The notes under the pieces are model-generated. The model did not search any database and was not told the DNA's origin. It was given only the letters and a program-made list of their open reading frames with translations. Positions 7,790 through 17,500 of a stretch of 64,000 bases of DNA are shown here, in pieces. A program made the position numbers and the translations under genes. Every line of letters begins with the position of its first letter. Within the stretch, counting starts at the first letter, position 1. Source of the stretch: Solirubrobacter deserti (GTDB taxonomy: Bacteria; Actinomycetota; Thermoleophilia; Solirubrobacterales; Solirubrobacteraceae); assembly GCF_027587175.1 (NCBI RefSeq), contig NZ_JAPCID010000001.1, forward strand, positions 124,001 to 188,000, given 5' to 3'.

Positions 7790-8670
7790 TCGAGCGGCCC
7801 GCGCTCGCGGGCGTCCTCGGCGCGCTGACGATCGCGTTCAGCGCCATCCTCGTCGACCTCGCCGACGTCTCGCCCGTCTCCGCCGCGCTGTGGCGCTGCG
7901 CCTACGCGCTCCCGCCGCTGGGGCTGATCGCCTGGTACGAGCATCGCCGGTACGGTCCGCGCACGCCGCGTGAGCGCTGGCTGGCAGCCGCCGCGGGCGC
8001 GCTGTTCGCCGTCGACATCGTCGTCTGGCACTACGCGATCGAGGACGTCGGCGCCGGCCTGGCGACCGTGCTCGGCAACCTGCAGGTCGTGATCGTGCCG
8101 TTCGTCGCGCTGGCGGTCCTCGGCGAGAAGGTCCCGAAGTCGATCCTGCTGGCGCTGCCCCCGGTCTGCCTGGGCGTGGTGCTGGTCAGCGGCGCCCTGG
8201 AGGAGGGCGCATACGGCGCCAACCCGGCGCGCGGCGCGCTGCTGGGCGTCGCGACCGGGATCGCCTACGCCGCGTTCCTGCTCGTCCAGCGCCAGGGCTC
8301 GATGGATCTGCGCCGGCCCGGCGGGGCACTGTTCGACATGTCGGTGGTGGCCACGGTCTGCTCGCTCGCCCTCGGGCTCGTGATCGGCACCGACGACCTC
8401 GCGCCCGTGTGGCCCAGCGCGGGCTGGCTGATCCTGCTCGCGCTGACGTCGCAGTTCCTGGGCTGGATGCTGATCACGGTGTCGCTGCCGCGCCTGCCGG
8501 CGGCGGTCACCTCGCTGATCCTCACGATTCAGCCGATCGGGTCGGTCGCGCTGGGCGCGGCGCTGCTCTCGCAGGAGCCGTCCGCGCTGCAGCTCGTCGG
8601 CTGCGCGCTGATCCTCACCGGCTTGCTCGGCGCCGCGATGCGGCGTGAACGCGCGGCCGCGTCCGTATAG
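7786..8670 (+). CDS. EamA/DMT-family transporter
   Basis: A 294-residue inner-membrane protein with about ten hydrophobic segments in two EamA repeats, the drug/metabolite transporter pattern (GALTIAFSAILVDLADVSPV near the N-terminus, GEKVPKSILLALPPVCLGVVL in the middle, LTIQPIGSVALGAALLSQEP in the second repeat). Members export amino acids, nucleobases or drugs; the substrate is unknown. GTG 7786 overlaps the preceding TGA by 4 bases. A start further upstream would run through the acetyltransferase in another frame and is rejected. Confidence 0.82.
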   Translation: MIERPALAGVLGALTIAFSAILVDLADVSPVSAALWRCAYALPPLGLIAWYEHRRYGPRTPRERWLAAAAGALFAVDIVVWHYAIEDVGAGLATVLGNLQVVIVPFVALAVLGEKVPKSILLALPPVCLGVVLVSGALEEGAYGANPARGALLGVATGIAYAAFLLVQRQGSMDLRRPGGALFDMSVVATVCSLALGLVIGTDDLAPVWPSAGWLILLALTSQFLGWMLITVSLPRLPAAVTSLILTIQPIGSVALGAALLSQEPSALQLVGCALILTGLLGAAMRRERAAASV

Positions 8671-8671
8671 T
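8666..8671 (+). promoter_or_regulatory. Strong -10 box before a GTG at 8680
   Basis: TATAGT matches the consensus TATAAT at five of six positions. It overlaps the transporter stop and sits 8 bases before GTG 8680, the leaderless spacing seen elsewhere in this window. Confidence 0.45.
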
Positions 8672-8744
8672 CCGGCTGCGTGAACCCGCAGCTCGCCGCT
8701 CAAGCCGAGGCCGAACGCCGCCGCCGCGAGGCCTTCCTGCTCCT

Positions 8745-9413
8745 GTGCGCTACGGGTTCTTCCTGATCGAGCGCGTCCCGCGGGAGTGGGTCGAGCTCCC
8801 GGACGGGTCCACCGTCGAGGCGCCGATCGGCGAGGGCGAGGCCCGCATCAAGGCGTGGTGGGAGGCCAACCACGCGACGCCGCCGGAGGCCGCGCCCGAG
8901 GACCAGGCCGAGTGGGACGCGCGCTTGGAAGCCTTCCGGGCCGCGACCACGATCGACGAGGTCGAGGGCACTCGCGGCTTCTCGACCGAGCCGGTGAAGA
9001 TCACGCGGATCACGTTCCCCGACGGCCACGTCGACGAGCGCGCGCTGGGCGGGACGCCGGAGGAGAAGATCCGGCGCCGCTTCACGGCCGAGAACCCGCC
9101 GCCGGGCGGCTCGCCCGTCCGCCTCGAGTACGACGCGTGGCGCGCGGCCTCGGGCCTGCAGCCGCAGACGGTGACGGGCTGGGCCGCCGAGCTCGTCGAC
9201 GGCACGGAGCGCACCGACGTCGAGATCCGCGCCCACCGCTGGACCCAGGGCTTTCCCGCGGCCGAGGTGGCCGAGGCGCTCAACCGCTTCGCGGCCGACG
9301 GCTGGCGCGTGCTGCACGTGTCCGAGGACCGCGGCCTCTACAGCGGCCCGCACGCGCAGTCCGACGCCTTCGTGACCCGCGCGCGGTACCTGTTAGGGCG
9401 AGAGCCGGCGTGA
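8745..9413 (+). CDS. Unrecognised soluble protein; true N-terminus may be frameshifted
   Basis: A 222-residue protein with no membrane segment and no family I recognise. It is acidic, with Trp-rich motifs and a C-terminal half resembling a small alpha/beta domain (AAEVAEALNRFAADGWRVLHV). GTG 8745 is a weak start without a ribosome site. A promoter and GTG at 8680 open a 28-codon frame (VNPQLAAQAEAERRRREAFLL) that stops at 8766; one extra base near 8741 would join it to this frame. So the gene may begin at 8680 and carry a one-base deletion, or a sequencing error. Its end overlaps pdxH by 21 bases. Confidence 0.55.
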   Translation: MRYGFFLIERVPREWVELPDGSTVEAPIGEGEARIKAWWEANHATPPEAAPEDQAEWDARLEAFRAATTIDEVEGTRGFSTEPVKITRITFPDGHVDERALGGTPEEKIRRRFTAENPPPGGSPVRLEYDAWRAASGLQPQTVTGWAAELVDGTERTDVEIRAHRWTQGFPAAEVAEALNRFAADGWRVLHVSEDRGLYSGPHAQSDAFVTRARYLLGREPA

Positions 9414-9968
9414 GTGCCAGGCGCCGTCGGCGCCGCGCGTGAACGCCTCGCGGTCGTGCAGCCGGTTCGGCCGGCCCTCCCAGAACTCGATCGCCCCGGG
9501 GCGCAGCAGGAAGCCGCCCCAGTGCGGCGGGCGCGGCACGGTCTCCGGATAGGAGGTATCGAGCTCGGCGAGGCGCGTCTCGAGCCACTCGCGGTCCGGG
9601 ATCGCCTCGCTCTGCCGGGACGCCCAGGCGCCGAGCTGCGAGCCGCGTGAGCGGGTGGCGAAGTACGCGTCGGACTCCTCCTCGCTCAGCCGCTCGACCG
9701 GGCCTTCCAGACGTACCTGGCGCTGCAGGGGCTTCCACAGCACCGCGAGCGCCGCGCGCGGGTTCGCGGACAGCTCGCGGCCCTTGCGGGACTCGTAGTT
9801 GGTGAAGAACTCGACGCCGCGCTCGTCGATGCCCTTGAGCAGGACGAAGCGCACGGACGGGACGCCGTCCGCGTTCGCGGTCGCGAGCGCCATGGCCTCG
9901 GGCTCGGTGACGCCCGCGGCCACGGCGTGCTCGTACCACTCCTTGAACTGTGTGAGCGGATCGCTCAC
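9393..9968 (-). CDS. pdxH: Pyridoxamine 5'-phosphate oxidase
   Basis: A 191-residue FMN enzyme that oxidises pyridoxamine or pyridoxine 5'-phosphate to pyridoxal phosphate. The FMN-binding segment VRFVLLKGIDERGVEFFTNYESRKGREL, the block WKPLQRQVRLEG and the C-terminal signature with FWEGRPNRLHDR are those of PdxH; the usual last R-L-x-P end is present. It is slightly shorter than E. coli PdxH (218) at the N-terminus. GTG 9968 overlaps the aldehyde dehydrogenase stop by 4 bases, making it the third gene of a TPP-decarboxylase/SSADH operon. Confidence 0.92.
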   Translation of the reverse strand: MSDPLTQFKEWYEHAVAAGVTEPEAMALATANADGVPSVRFVLLKGIDERGVEFFTNYESRKGRELSANPRAALAVLWKPLQRQVRLEGPVERLSEEESDAYFATRSRGSQLGAWASRQSEAIPDREWLETRLAELDTSYPETVPRPPHWGGFLLRPGAIEFWEGRPNRLHDREAFTRGADGAWHSRRLSP

Positions 9969-11428
9969 AGGCTCATGGCCACGTACTTGACCTCGAGGTA
10001 CTCGTTGATGCCCTCGGGCCCGCCCTCACGGCCGAAGCCGGACGCCTTGACGCCGCCGAACGGCGCGCTCGCATTGGAGACCATGCCCTGGTTGAGGCCG
10101 ACCATGCCGGTCTGCAGCCGCTCGCACACGCGGAACGCGCGCTTGAGGTCCTGGGTGTACACGTAGGCCACGAGCCCGTACTCCGTGTCGTTCGCCGCCG
10201 TGATGGCGTCGTCTTCGCTGTCGAACCCGATTACGGGCGCGACCGGCCCGAAGATCTCTTCCTTGAGCAGGCGCGAGTCGGGCGCCACGTCGCTGAGCAC
10301 GGTCGGGTCGAAGAAGTAGCCGGCGCCCTCGCGCGGGCCGCCGCCCACCAGGGCCTTCGCCCCCCGGCCGGTGGCGTCGCTCACGAGCTCGGCGACCTTG
10401 TCGCGCTGGTCGGCGTCGATCAGCGGGCCGACCTTGACGTCCTCCTCGGTCCCGCGCCCGACCTTCATCTCGCCCAGCTTGTCGGCCAGCTTGTGCGCGA
10501 ACTCGTCCGCCACCGGCGCCGCCACGTGGAAGCGGTTCGCGGCCGTGCAGGCCTCGCCGATGTTGCGCATCTTGGCGATCACGGCGCCCTCGACGGCGGC
10601 GTCGAGGTCCGCGTCCTCGAACACCAGGAACGGCGCGTTGCCGCCGAGCTCCATCGACGTGCGCAGCAGGCCCTGCGCCGACTGCTCCACCAGCATGCGG
10701 CCGACCTCCGTCGAGCCCGTGAAGGTGAGCTTGCGCAGACGCGGATCACCGATGATCGGCTTGGAAACGTCCGAGGACTTGCTCGACGTGACGACGTTCA
10801 GCACCCCCTTCGGGAGCCCGGCCTCCTCGAAGATCTTCGCCAGCGCCAGCATGCTCAGCGGCGTCTGCTGCGCGGGCTTGATCACCATCGTGCAGCCCGC
10901 GGCGATCGCCGGGCCGATCTTGCGCGTGCCCATCGCGGCCGGGAAGTTCCACGGCGTGATCGCGTAGCACGGGCCGACGGGCTGCTTCATCGTGATCAGC
11001 CGCCCGGCGCCGTTGGGCGCGGTCGCGTAGCGGCCCTCGATCCGCACCGCCTCCTCGGAGAACCAGCGCAGGAACTCCGCCGCGTACGTGATCTCGGCCT
11101 TGGACTCGGCGACTGGCTTGCCCATCTCCAGCGTCATCACGAGCGCGAGGTCATCGGCGTTCGCGGTCATCGCCTCGAACGCGCGGCGCAGGATCTCACC
11201 CCGCTCGCGCGGCGGGTGCGCGGCCCACTCCTCCTGCACGGCGCAGCAGGCGTCCAGCGCGGCCTTCGCGTCATCGGGCGTCGCGTCGGCGACCGCGGCG
11301 ATGCTAGAGCCGGTCGACGGGTCCTCGACGTCGAGCGTCGCACCGCCCGACGCGTCCCGCCATTCGCCGCCGATGAACAGGCCCGTCGGCACCGCGTCGA
11401 CCGCGGTCTTCTCACGCGTTGCGCTCAT
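9965..11428 (-). CDS. gabD: NAD(P)-dependent succinate-semialdehyde dehydrogenase
   Basis: A 487-residue aldehyde dehydrogenase that would oxidise succinate semialdehyde to succinate. Catalytic Glu260 lies in MELGGNAPF and Cys294 in GEACTAANRF; Lys184 (TMVIKPAQQTP) contacts the cofactor. The GEACTAANR block and PFGGVKASGFGREGG end are typical of GabD-type enzymes. ATG 11428 overlaps the stop of the upstream TPP enzyme by 4 bases, so the two proteins are made together. 2-Oxoglutarate semialdehyde is an alternative substrate, which matters because the hydroxyproline pathway in this window lacks that enzyme. Confidence 0.85.
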   Translation of the reverse strand: MSATREKTAVDAVPTGLFIGGEWRDASGGATLDVEDPSTGSSIAAVADATPDDAKAALDACCAVQEEWAAHPPRERGEILRRAFEAMTANADDLALVMTLEMGKPVAESKAEITYAAEFLRWFSEEAVRIEGRYATAPNGAGRLITMKQPVGPCYAITPWNFPAAMGTRKIGPAIAAGCTMVIKPAQQTPLSMLALAKIFEEAGLPKGVLNVVTSSKSSDVSKPIIGDPRLRKLTFTGSTEVGRMLVEQSAQGLLRTSMELGGNAPFLVFEDADLDAAVEGAVIAKMRNIGEACTAANRFHVAAPVADEFAHKLADKLGEMKVGRGTEEDVKVGPLIDADQRDKVAELVSDATGRGAKALVGGGPREGAGYFFDPTVLSDVAPDSRLLKEEIFGPVAPVIGFDSEDDAITAANDTEYGLVAYVYTQDLKRAFRVCERLQTGMVGLNQGMVSNASAPFGGVKASGFGREGGPEGINEYLEVKYVAMSL

Positions 11429-13071
11429 GCCGCCACCGTCTCCGTTCCGAGCTCCTCCGAGATGGACACGTCGAGCGAGTAGTCGATCGGGACCACGATC
11501 AGGCTCGGGAGCTCGAGCGACAGCGCGTGCCGCAGGCGTGAGCCGAAGTCCTCGACGGACTCGCAGCGCCAGGCCGGCATGCCGAAGGCGTCCGCCAGCT
11601 TGACGAAATCCGGGTTGGTGAAGTCGGTCCCGAAGTGGCGGCCGAACTTCTTGTCCTGCTTCCACACGATCGAGCCGAACTGGGCGTTCTCCCAGATGAT
11701 GTTCACGATCGGGGTCTTGAGCCGCACGGCGGTCTCGAGCTCCTGCACGTTCATCAGGAAGCCGCCGTCGCCGTTGACCGTCACGACGTTGCGGCCCGGG
11801 TGCACGAGCTTGGCCGCGATCGCCGTCGGCAGCGCGATCCCCATGCCGGCCAGGCCGTTCGCGATCAGCACCGTGTTGGGCTCGTGCGCGGGGAACATGC
11901 GCGCGATCCACAGCTTGTGCAGGCCGACGTCGGAGATCAGCATGTCGTGGCGGCCGAGCGCCTGGCGGATCTCCCACAGCGCGCGCGGCGGCTGCATCGG
12001 GAACGCGTCGTCGTGCTTGGCGGCCTCGAAGCGGCCGAGGACGATGTCGTCCAGGCGTGAGGTCCGCGTGGTGCGCGGCTCGTGCCGCAGCTCCTCGGTC
12101 AGCCGCGAGAGGATGTGGTAGAGGTCGCCGACGAGGTCGATCTGGGTGATGAAGTGCTCGTCGACCTCGGACGGGACGCTGTCGATGCAGACGATCTGCT
12201 TGTCGCGCTTGGGGTTCCAGTTGCTCGGCGCGTGCTCGACGAGGTCGTAGCCGATCGTGATCACGACGTCGGCGTCCTCGAAGCCCGCGAGCGCGTAGTC
12301 GCGTGACTGCAGCCCGACGGTCCCGCGCGCGCCTGAGTCCTCGTAGTCGAGCGCGCCCTTGCCCATGAACGTCTCTGCGACGCCGATCCCGGTGGCGCGC
12401 GCGAACTCGCGCAGGGCGTTGGCGGCGCCCGCGCGCGCCACGCCGTTGCCGGCCAGCGCGATCGGGTTGGCGGCGTTGCGGATGAGCTCGGCGGCGGCGA
12501 GCACGTCCCCGGCGCTCGGTTCCAGACGCCGGTCGCGGCCACCGCTGGGCAGCGGGACGGCGTCCACTTCGCCGGCCATCACGTCCTCGGGCAGCTCGAT
12601 GTGGGTCGCGCCGGGCTTGGCCTCCTGCGCGACCTTGAACGCCTTGCGGACGACCTCCGGGATCACCTCCGGCGCGTTCAGGCGCGTGTTCCACTTGGTG
12701 ATCGGCTTGAACATCGAGACGATGTCGATGTGCTGGTGGGACTCCTTGTGCATGCGCTGGAGGTCCGCCTGGCCCGTCAGCGCCACGAGCGGGGAGCGGT
12801 CCAGGAACGCGTCCGCGATCGCGGTGGTCAGGTTGGTCGCGCCGGGGCCGAGCGTGCCGAGGCAGACGCCGGCGCGCTGGGTGAGGCGCCCGTACATGTC
12901 GGCCATGTAGGCGCCGCCCTGCTCGTGCCGCACGGGCACGAACTTGATGGAGGAGTCGTGCAAGGACTCATTCAGGTCCAATGTCTCCTCGCCGGGGATG
13001 CCGAAGACGTACTCGACGCCCTCCGCCTCCAGGCACTCCACGAACAGGTCCGATGCCTTGCGTGAACTCAC
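11425..13071 (-). CDS. TPP enzyme, acetolactate-synthase-like; probable 2-oxoglutarate decarboxylase
   Basis: A 548-residue thiamine-diphosphate enzyme with the three-domain AHAS/pyruvate-oxidase plan. The catalytic Glu50 sits in VRHEQGGAYMADMYGR, LGTLGPGATNL follows, and the C-terminal TPP motif starts GDGGFLMN and ends in an Asn about 28 residues on. By annotation it would be acetolactate synthase, but there is no ilvN or ilvC nearby, and it forms a 4-base-overlap operon with succinate-semialdehyde dehydrogenase. That pairing matches the cyanobacterial 2-oxoglutarate decarboxylase/SSADH route that closes the TCA cycle. GTG 13071 is preferred over GTG 13092 because AGGAG lies 11 bases before it. 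Function inferred from context. Confidence 0.75.
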   Translation of the reverse strand: MSSRKASDLFVECLEAEGVEYVFGIPGEETLDLNESLHDSSIKFVPVRHEQGGAYMADMYGRLTQRAGVCLGTLGPGATNLTTAIADAFLDRSPLVALTGQADLQRMHKESHQHIDIVSMFKPITKWNTRLNAPEVIPEVVRKAFKVAQEAKPGATHIELPEDVMAGEVDAVPLPSGGRDRRLEPSAGDVLAAAELIRNAANPIALAGNGVARAGAANALREFARATGIGVAETFMGKGALDYEDSGARGTVGLQSRDYALAGFEDADVVITIGYDLVEHAPSNWNPKRDKQIVCIDSVPSEVDEHFITQIDLVGDLYHILSRLTEELRHEPRTTRTSRLDDIVLGRFEAAKHDDAFPMQPPRALWEIRQALGRHDMLISDVGLHKLWIARMFPAHEPNTVLIANGLAGMGIALPTAIAAKLVHPGRNVVTVNGDGGFLMNVQELETAVRLKTPIVNIIWENAQFGSIVWKQDKKFGRHFGTDFTNPDFVKLADAFGMPAWRCESVEDFGSRLRHALSLELPSLIVVPIDYSLDVSISEELGTETVAA

Positions 13072-13106
13072 GGTTGCGCAACTCCTATCCACGGGGTGTG
13101 TCGGGC

Positions 13107-13113
13107 TAACTTA
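13107..13113. promoter_or_regulatory. Overlapping divergent -10 boxes, TPP enzyme and SpoIID-like gene
   Basis: TAACTT (13107-13112) reads to the right and TAAGTT (13113-13108) to the left, overlapping by five bases. Both directions give short leaders: about 14 bases to ATG 13133 and about 30 bases to GTG 13071 with AGGAG. Confidence 0.4.
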
Positions 13114-13132
13114 GATGCGCCCGTCGAACTCT

Positions 13133-14500
13133 ATGCCCAGATTCCTTCTCGCCACGCTGGCCGCGTCGTTGGTGCTCTCCGCCCCCGCCGCCGCGCAGAC
13201 CACGTTCACGATCAAGGGCGCCGGCTTCGGCCACGGCGTCGGGATGAGCCAGTACGGCGCGCTCGGCTACGCCCAGAACGGCTGGGACGCCGCCCGCATC
13301 CTCGGCCACTACTACACCGGCACCTCGCTCGGCACCACGGATCCCACCCAGAAGGTCCGCGTGCTGCTCGTCCCCTCGACGTCGTCCGCGCGCATCTCGG
13401 GCGCGCGCCAGGCCGGCTCGCGCAGGCTCGATCCGACGAAGACCTACGTCGTCCGGCGGCGCGGGCTCTCGCAGGTCGAGCTGCTGTCGGGAGGGCGGCG
13501 GTTCGCGACGTTCACCGCGCCGCTGCAGATCGCGGGCGAGGGTGGCGTGACGACGCTCGGCGGCCACGGCTCCTACCGGGGCGTGATGGAGTTCAAGCCC
13601 GGCAACTTCAGCGGCATGACGGTGACCAACGTGGTGGCGCTCGATGACTACCTGCAGGGCGTCGTGCCCGCGGAGTCGCCGGCCTCCTGGCCCGCCGAGG
13701 CGCTGCGCGCGCAGGCCATCGCGGCGCGCACGTACGCCATCACCACCGCCAAGAGCGAGGACTTCGACCACTACGCGGACACGCGCTCGCAGGTCTACAA
13801 GGGCGTCGGGATCGAGCAGCCGTCGACCAACGCGGCCGTCGCCGACACCCGCGGGCAGATCGTCACCTATCAGGGCCAGCCCGTCGTCACCTACTTCTTC
13901 TCCACCTCGGGCGGTCGCACGGAGTCGGTCGAGAACACATCGCTGGGCAACGAGCCCAAGCCGTGGCTGAAGTCGGTCGAGGACGAGTTCGACAACGTCT
14001 CACCGCGTCACCGCTGGACGACGCGGCCGTCGATGGCGAGCGCGAAGAAGAAGCTCGGCGGGCTCGTGAAGGGCTCGTTCAAGGGCATCCGCGTGACCAA
14101 GCGCGGGGAGTCGCCGCGGATCGTCTCCGCCGAGGTCGTGGGCTCGCGCGGCGTCTCGGTGACCGACGGCGCGACGCTGCGGGCGCGGCTCGGCCTGTTC
14201 GACTCGTGGGCGTACTTCACGTCGATCAGCGGCTCCGAGGACGAGCCGACCGAGGACGAGGCGGGCGGCACGGCCGCGCCGCCCGGCTTCGGCGCGTTCA
14301 TCCGGCCGATCGGCGTGCTGCGCGGGTCCGTGATCAGCGAGTCGCGGAACGTGAAGGTCCAGGCGCTCCGTGACGGGCGCTGGGTCACCGTCGGCTCGAC
14401 GAAGGTGCGGCGCGGCAAGTACCGCTGGGCGGCCGTCACGCCGGGGACCTACCGCGCCGTCGTGGACGGCGCGAACGGTCCTGCAGTCAACATCCGCTGA
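13133..14500 (+). CDS. Secreted SpoIID/LytB-domain protein
   Basis: A 455-residue exported protein: signal peptide residues 1-22 ending AAA-Q, then the SpoIID/LytB domain. GAGFGHGVGMSQYGALGYA and VVPAESPASWPAEALRAQA(IAARTYA) are the family hallmarks, the second carrying the catalytic Glu of SpoIID lytic transglycosylases, and TYFFSTSGGRTES completes the domain. It probably cuts denuded peptidoglycan glycan strands outside the membrane. The last 110 residues are a separate beta domain of unknown role. ATG 13115 is in frame, but the -10 box at 13107-13112 would place transcription start after it. SpoIID-like proteins occur in non-sporulating actinobacteria, so this is not evidence of sporulation. 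Confidence 0.85.
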   Translation: MPRFLLATLAASLVLSAPAAAQTTFTIKGAGFGHGVGMSQYGALGYAQNGWDAARILGHYYTGTSLGTTDPTQKVRVLLVPSTSSARISGARQAGSRRLDPTKTYVVRRRGLSQVELLSGGRRFATFTAPLQIAGEGGVTTLGGHGSYRGVMEFKPGNFSGMTVTNVVALDDYLQGVVPAESPASWPAEALRAQAIAARTYAITTAKSEDFDHYADTRSQVYKGVGIEQPSTNAAVADTRGQIVTYQGQPVVTYFFSTSGGRTESVENTSLGNEPKPWLKSVEDEFDNVSPRHRWTTRPSMASAKKKLGGLVKGSFKGIRVTKRGESPRIVSAEVVGSRGVSVTDGATLRARLGLFDSWAYFTSISGSEDEPTEDEAGGTAAPPGFGAFIRPIGVLRGSVISESRNVKVQALRDGRWVTVGSTKVRRGKYRWAAVTPGTYRAVVDGANGPAVNIR

Positions 14501-14515
14501 GCACTGCGTGAGCCC

Positions 14516-14544
14516 TTGACATGGGGTTCGCGGATCACTTAGGT
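14516..14544 (+). promoter_or_regulatory. Sigma-70-type promoter for the delta-60 gene
   Basis: TTGACA (14516-14521) is a perfect -35 box, followed by a 17-base spacer and TTAGGT (14539-14544) as -10 box. It is the best consensus promoter in the window and starts 15 bases after the SpoIID-like stop. Confidence 0.6.
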
Positions 14545-14555
14545 AGGCACCGTCA

Positions 14556-17500
14556 ATGGAGGATGGTGCCCCGGTGCGATGGATTGCCACAGCGGCCGCA
14601 GCGCTGGCCGCGATGACGTCGAGCGCGGCCGCGGCGGCGCCCGGCGATCTGGACCGGACGTTCGGCGTCGACGGAACCGCGCTGCTGCGCTCCTGGGAGG
14701 GGCACCCAGGCCGCTCCGGCGCGGTCGCGGTCCACGACGACGGCCGGGTGGTCGTCACCGGGCAGAGCGGACGCGGCGACGTCGTCGTCGCTCGCTACAC
14801 CACCAGCGGCGAGCTCGATGCCTCGTTCTCGGACGACGGCCTCACCACCCTCACCCTCGGGACGCCCAGGGACACGGGTCGCGGCATCGCGATCGCCCCC
14901 GACGGACGCATCCTGGTCGCGGCGAGCGGAGAATGCGTCAGTGCGGTCGTCCGGCTCACAGCGAGCGGCGCACCCGACAGCACGTTCGACGGCGACGGCG
15001 TCTGGACCCTCCCCGCCCCACGCTCCGCGTGCCCGTCGGCCGACGCCGTCGCGTTGCAGGCCGACGGGCGGATCCTCGTTGGCGGGACCGATGACCGGCG
15101 CTGGACAGCGCTTCGATTGACGCCGGCCGGCGCGCCCGATCCGTCGTTCGGCAGTGGCGGGAAAGCCTTCGCGCGGCCGGCGGCGCTGAGCGCCGGGATT
15201 GCCGCGATTGCTGAGGCGCCCGACGGCAGGGTGCTCATGGCCGGCAACGCAGGCGACAGCAACTTCGGCGTCGCGCGGTTCCTCGCGACGGGCGCGCGAG
15301 ACGACGCCTTCGGCACCGACGGGACGTTCGTGCATCCGCCGAACACCTTCGACGTCATGGATCTCGAAGCACTGGTCGTCGGTGCGAACGGGAGCGTCCT
15401 CGTCGGCGGGCGGGCGGGCCGAGGTGAAGAGATCGACGGCTCGGTGGTCGTCAAGCTCACGCCCGCCGGCGCGCTCGACCCCACCTTCTCGGACGACGGC
15501 GTCGCGTTCCCCCCAGGGACCATGGCGAGCGCTCTGGCGGTGCTCGGCGACGGCCGGGTCCTGGTTGCCGGCGGCGGCCGGACGCCGGGTTCGAGGGGGC
15601 CCACGCTGGCGCGGCTCACGCCCGGAGGTGCCGCCGACGGCGCGTTCGTCTCCGAGGTTGCCGGCTTCGCCGCCGCCGAGCACGTCGCGATGCGCCCGCT
15701 GGCAGGCGGCGCCACGCGTATCGTCGCTTCCCATCGCGAAGGGCTCGGGTACGCCGCCGCGACGTTCGCCGCCGACGGAGCGCGCTCCGACGCCGTGCAC
15801 CGTGCCGACCCGCAGCTGCCCGGGGTCCGGCTCGGCGCCCGCTGGCTGTGGGCGGGAGCCGGCCGGCTCAATGTCTACGGCTGGGGTTGGGACCCGTACG
15901 ACGGTTGGCTCGCGTCCGGCCGTCTGACCCCGGCGGGGACGCCGATCGGCACGTCGTCCGACAGGGCCGTGCCGAACGGTTGGTCCGTCCTCGCCGCGTC
16001 GGCAGGCGGCGATGGCCGCACCGCGGTGGTCACCGGCGGCAGGATCGTGTTCTACAGCGCCGACGGCGCCCGCGTCGCGAGCACCGCGCCGCTTCCCGAC
16101 CCGCAGGCCGTGGCCGTGCAAGCGGACGGTAAGGCGGTCGTCACCGGTACGGCCGGCGACCAGCTCTGGGCACGGCGTTTCGACGTGAACGGCGAGCCCG
16201 ACAATGGGTTCGGCACGCGGCTGGTGACGGTGGGCACCGGCGCGATGGTGGGCGACATGCTCATCCAGGCGGACGGGCGCATCGTGATCGTCGGCGGCGC
16301 CGCGGGCCGACTCATCAGCGTCCGGCTTCTCGCGGACGGCACGCTGGACGACGGCTACGCCGGCGACGGGATCGCGGGCGAGTTGCTCTGGGACGCCGGC
16401 GTTCCGTTCAAGCCTGGCGCACGCGCCGTGGCGCTGCCCGGAGGGCGGGTGCTGGTGGCGACCAACCCGCGGCCGGTGGTGCTGACGGCCGACGGCGCCG
16501 TGGACTGGAGCTTCGTGAGCGACCTGCGGGAGCTCCCGGCGTTTGCGGTCGATCCCGAGGGCCGCATCCTGGCCGAGAGCGGTGACACGGTGCGGCGGCT
16601 GAACCCGGACGGCTCGCTCGACGCGCTCTATGGCGCGGCGAGGCTGACCCTCGAAGGTGACGATCGCGCGCTCGCGGCCCTTCCGGGCGGGGACCTTGCG
16701 GTCGCCGACGCCGCGGACGGCGACATCCGGCTTCGACGGGTGCTCGGCGGCGGGACCGTGCCTCCAGCGCGGGCCGTCCTCAAGCGCTTCCCCGGTGATG
16801 ACGACGAGCTCGTCGAGATCACGGAGGGCGACGCAGTCAAGGAACTGCCGCTGCGCTTCACGCTGGCCAAGGCGTGGCCGACCGTTGTGGCCTTCCGCGT
16901 GGTCGCCGCCTCCTCCTCCGCGAGCGCCGGCTCCGACTTCCAGCCCCTCGACACCCTGGTGACCGTCCCGGCGGGCCAGACGAGCGTCACCGCCGCACTG
17001 CGCATCACCGCGGACACCGTCGCGGAACGCCCGGAATCACTGGAGATCACCGCCCACTCGACGGATCAGGTGCGGGTGCTGGGTGGCTCGGCGACGACCT
17101 TCGTGCGGATCAGTGACGACGACGAGGGCAAAGTCGTCGACGAGACACCGTCGCCCGATGCGGCGGCGACGCCGGCGCCCGACCCGGTCACGCCCGCAAG
17201 CCCGGTGGCTCCCGGACCGCCCAAGACCCCCGTCGCTGGCCCGGACCCGGTCGCGGCTGGGCTGAACGCGCTGCGCGTCCCGGCGCTCAAGGTCCGGCAG
17301 GGCTCGCTCCGCTGGAGCCTTTCGGCGCAGCCGGCGCTCGCCGGATCCACCGTGCGGATGGAGCTCCGGCGCTCGCTGTCGTCGGGGACCGTGTACGCGC
17401 GGGCCACGATCAAGGTGAAGGCCCGTGGCGCGACGCCAGTGCGGCTGGCGCTTACCCCCGCCGGCAAGAAGGCGCTGCGCGGACGCAAGGCCAAGCGCCT

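Noticed and set aside
11425-13071. Annotation as biosynthetic acetolactate synthase (IlvB)
   Set aside because: No small subunit or ilvC, and operon with succinate-semialdehyde dehydrogenase. Kept as acetolactate-synthase-like, with 2-oxoglutarate decarboxylase preferred.
13133-14500. SpoIID-like gene as a sign of endospore formation
   Set aside because: SpoIID/LytB domains are common in non-sporulating actinobacteria and no other sporulation gene is present.
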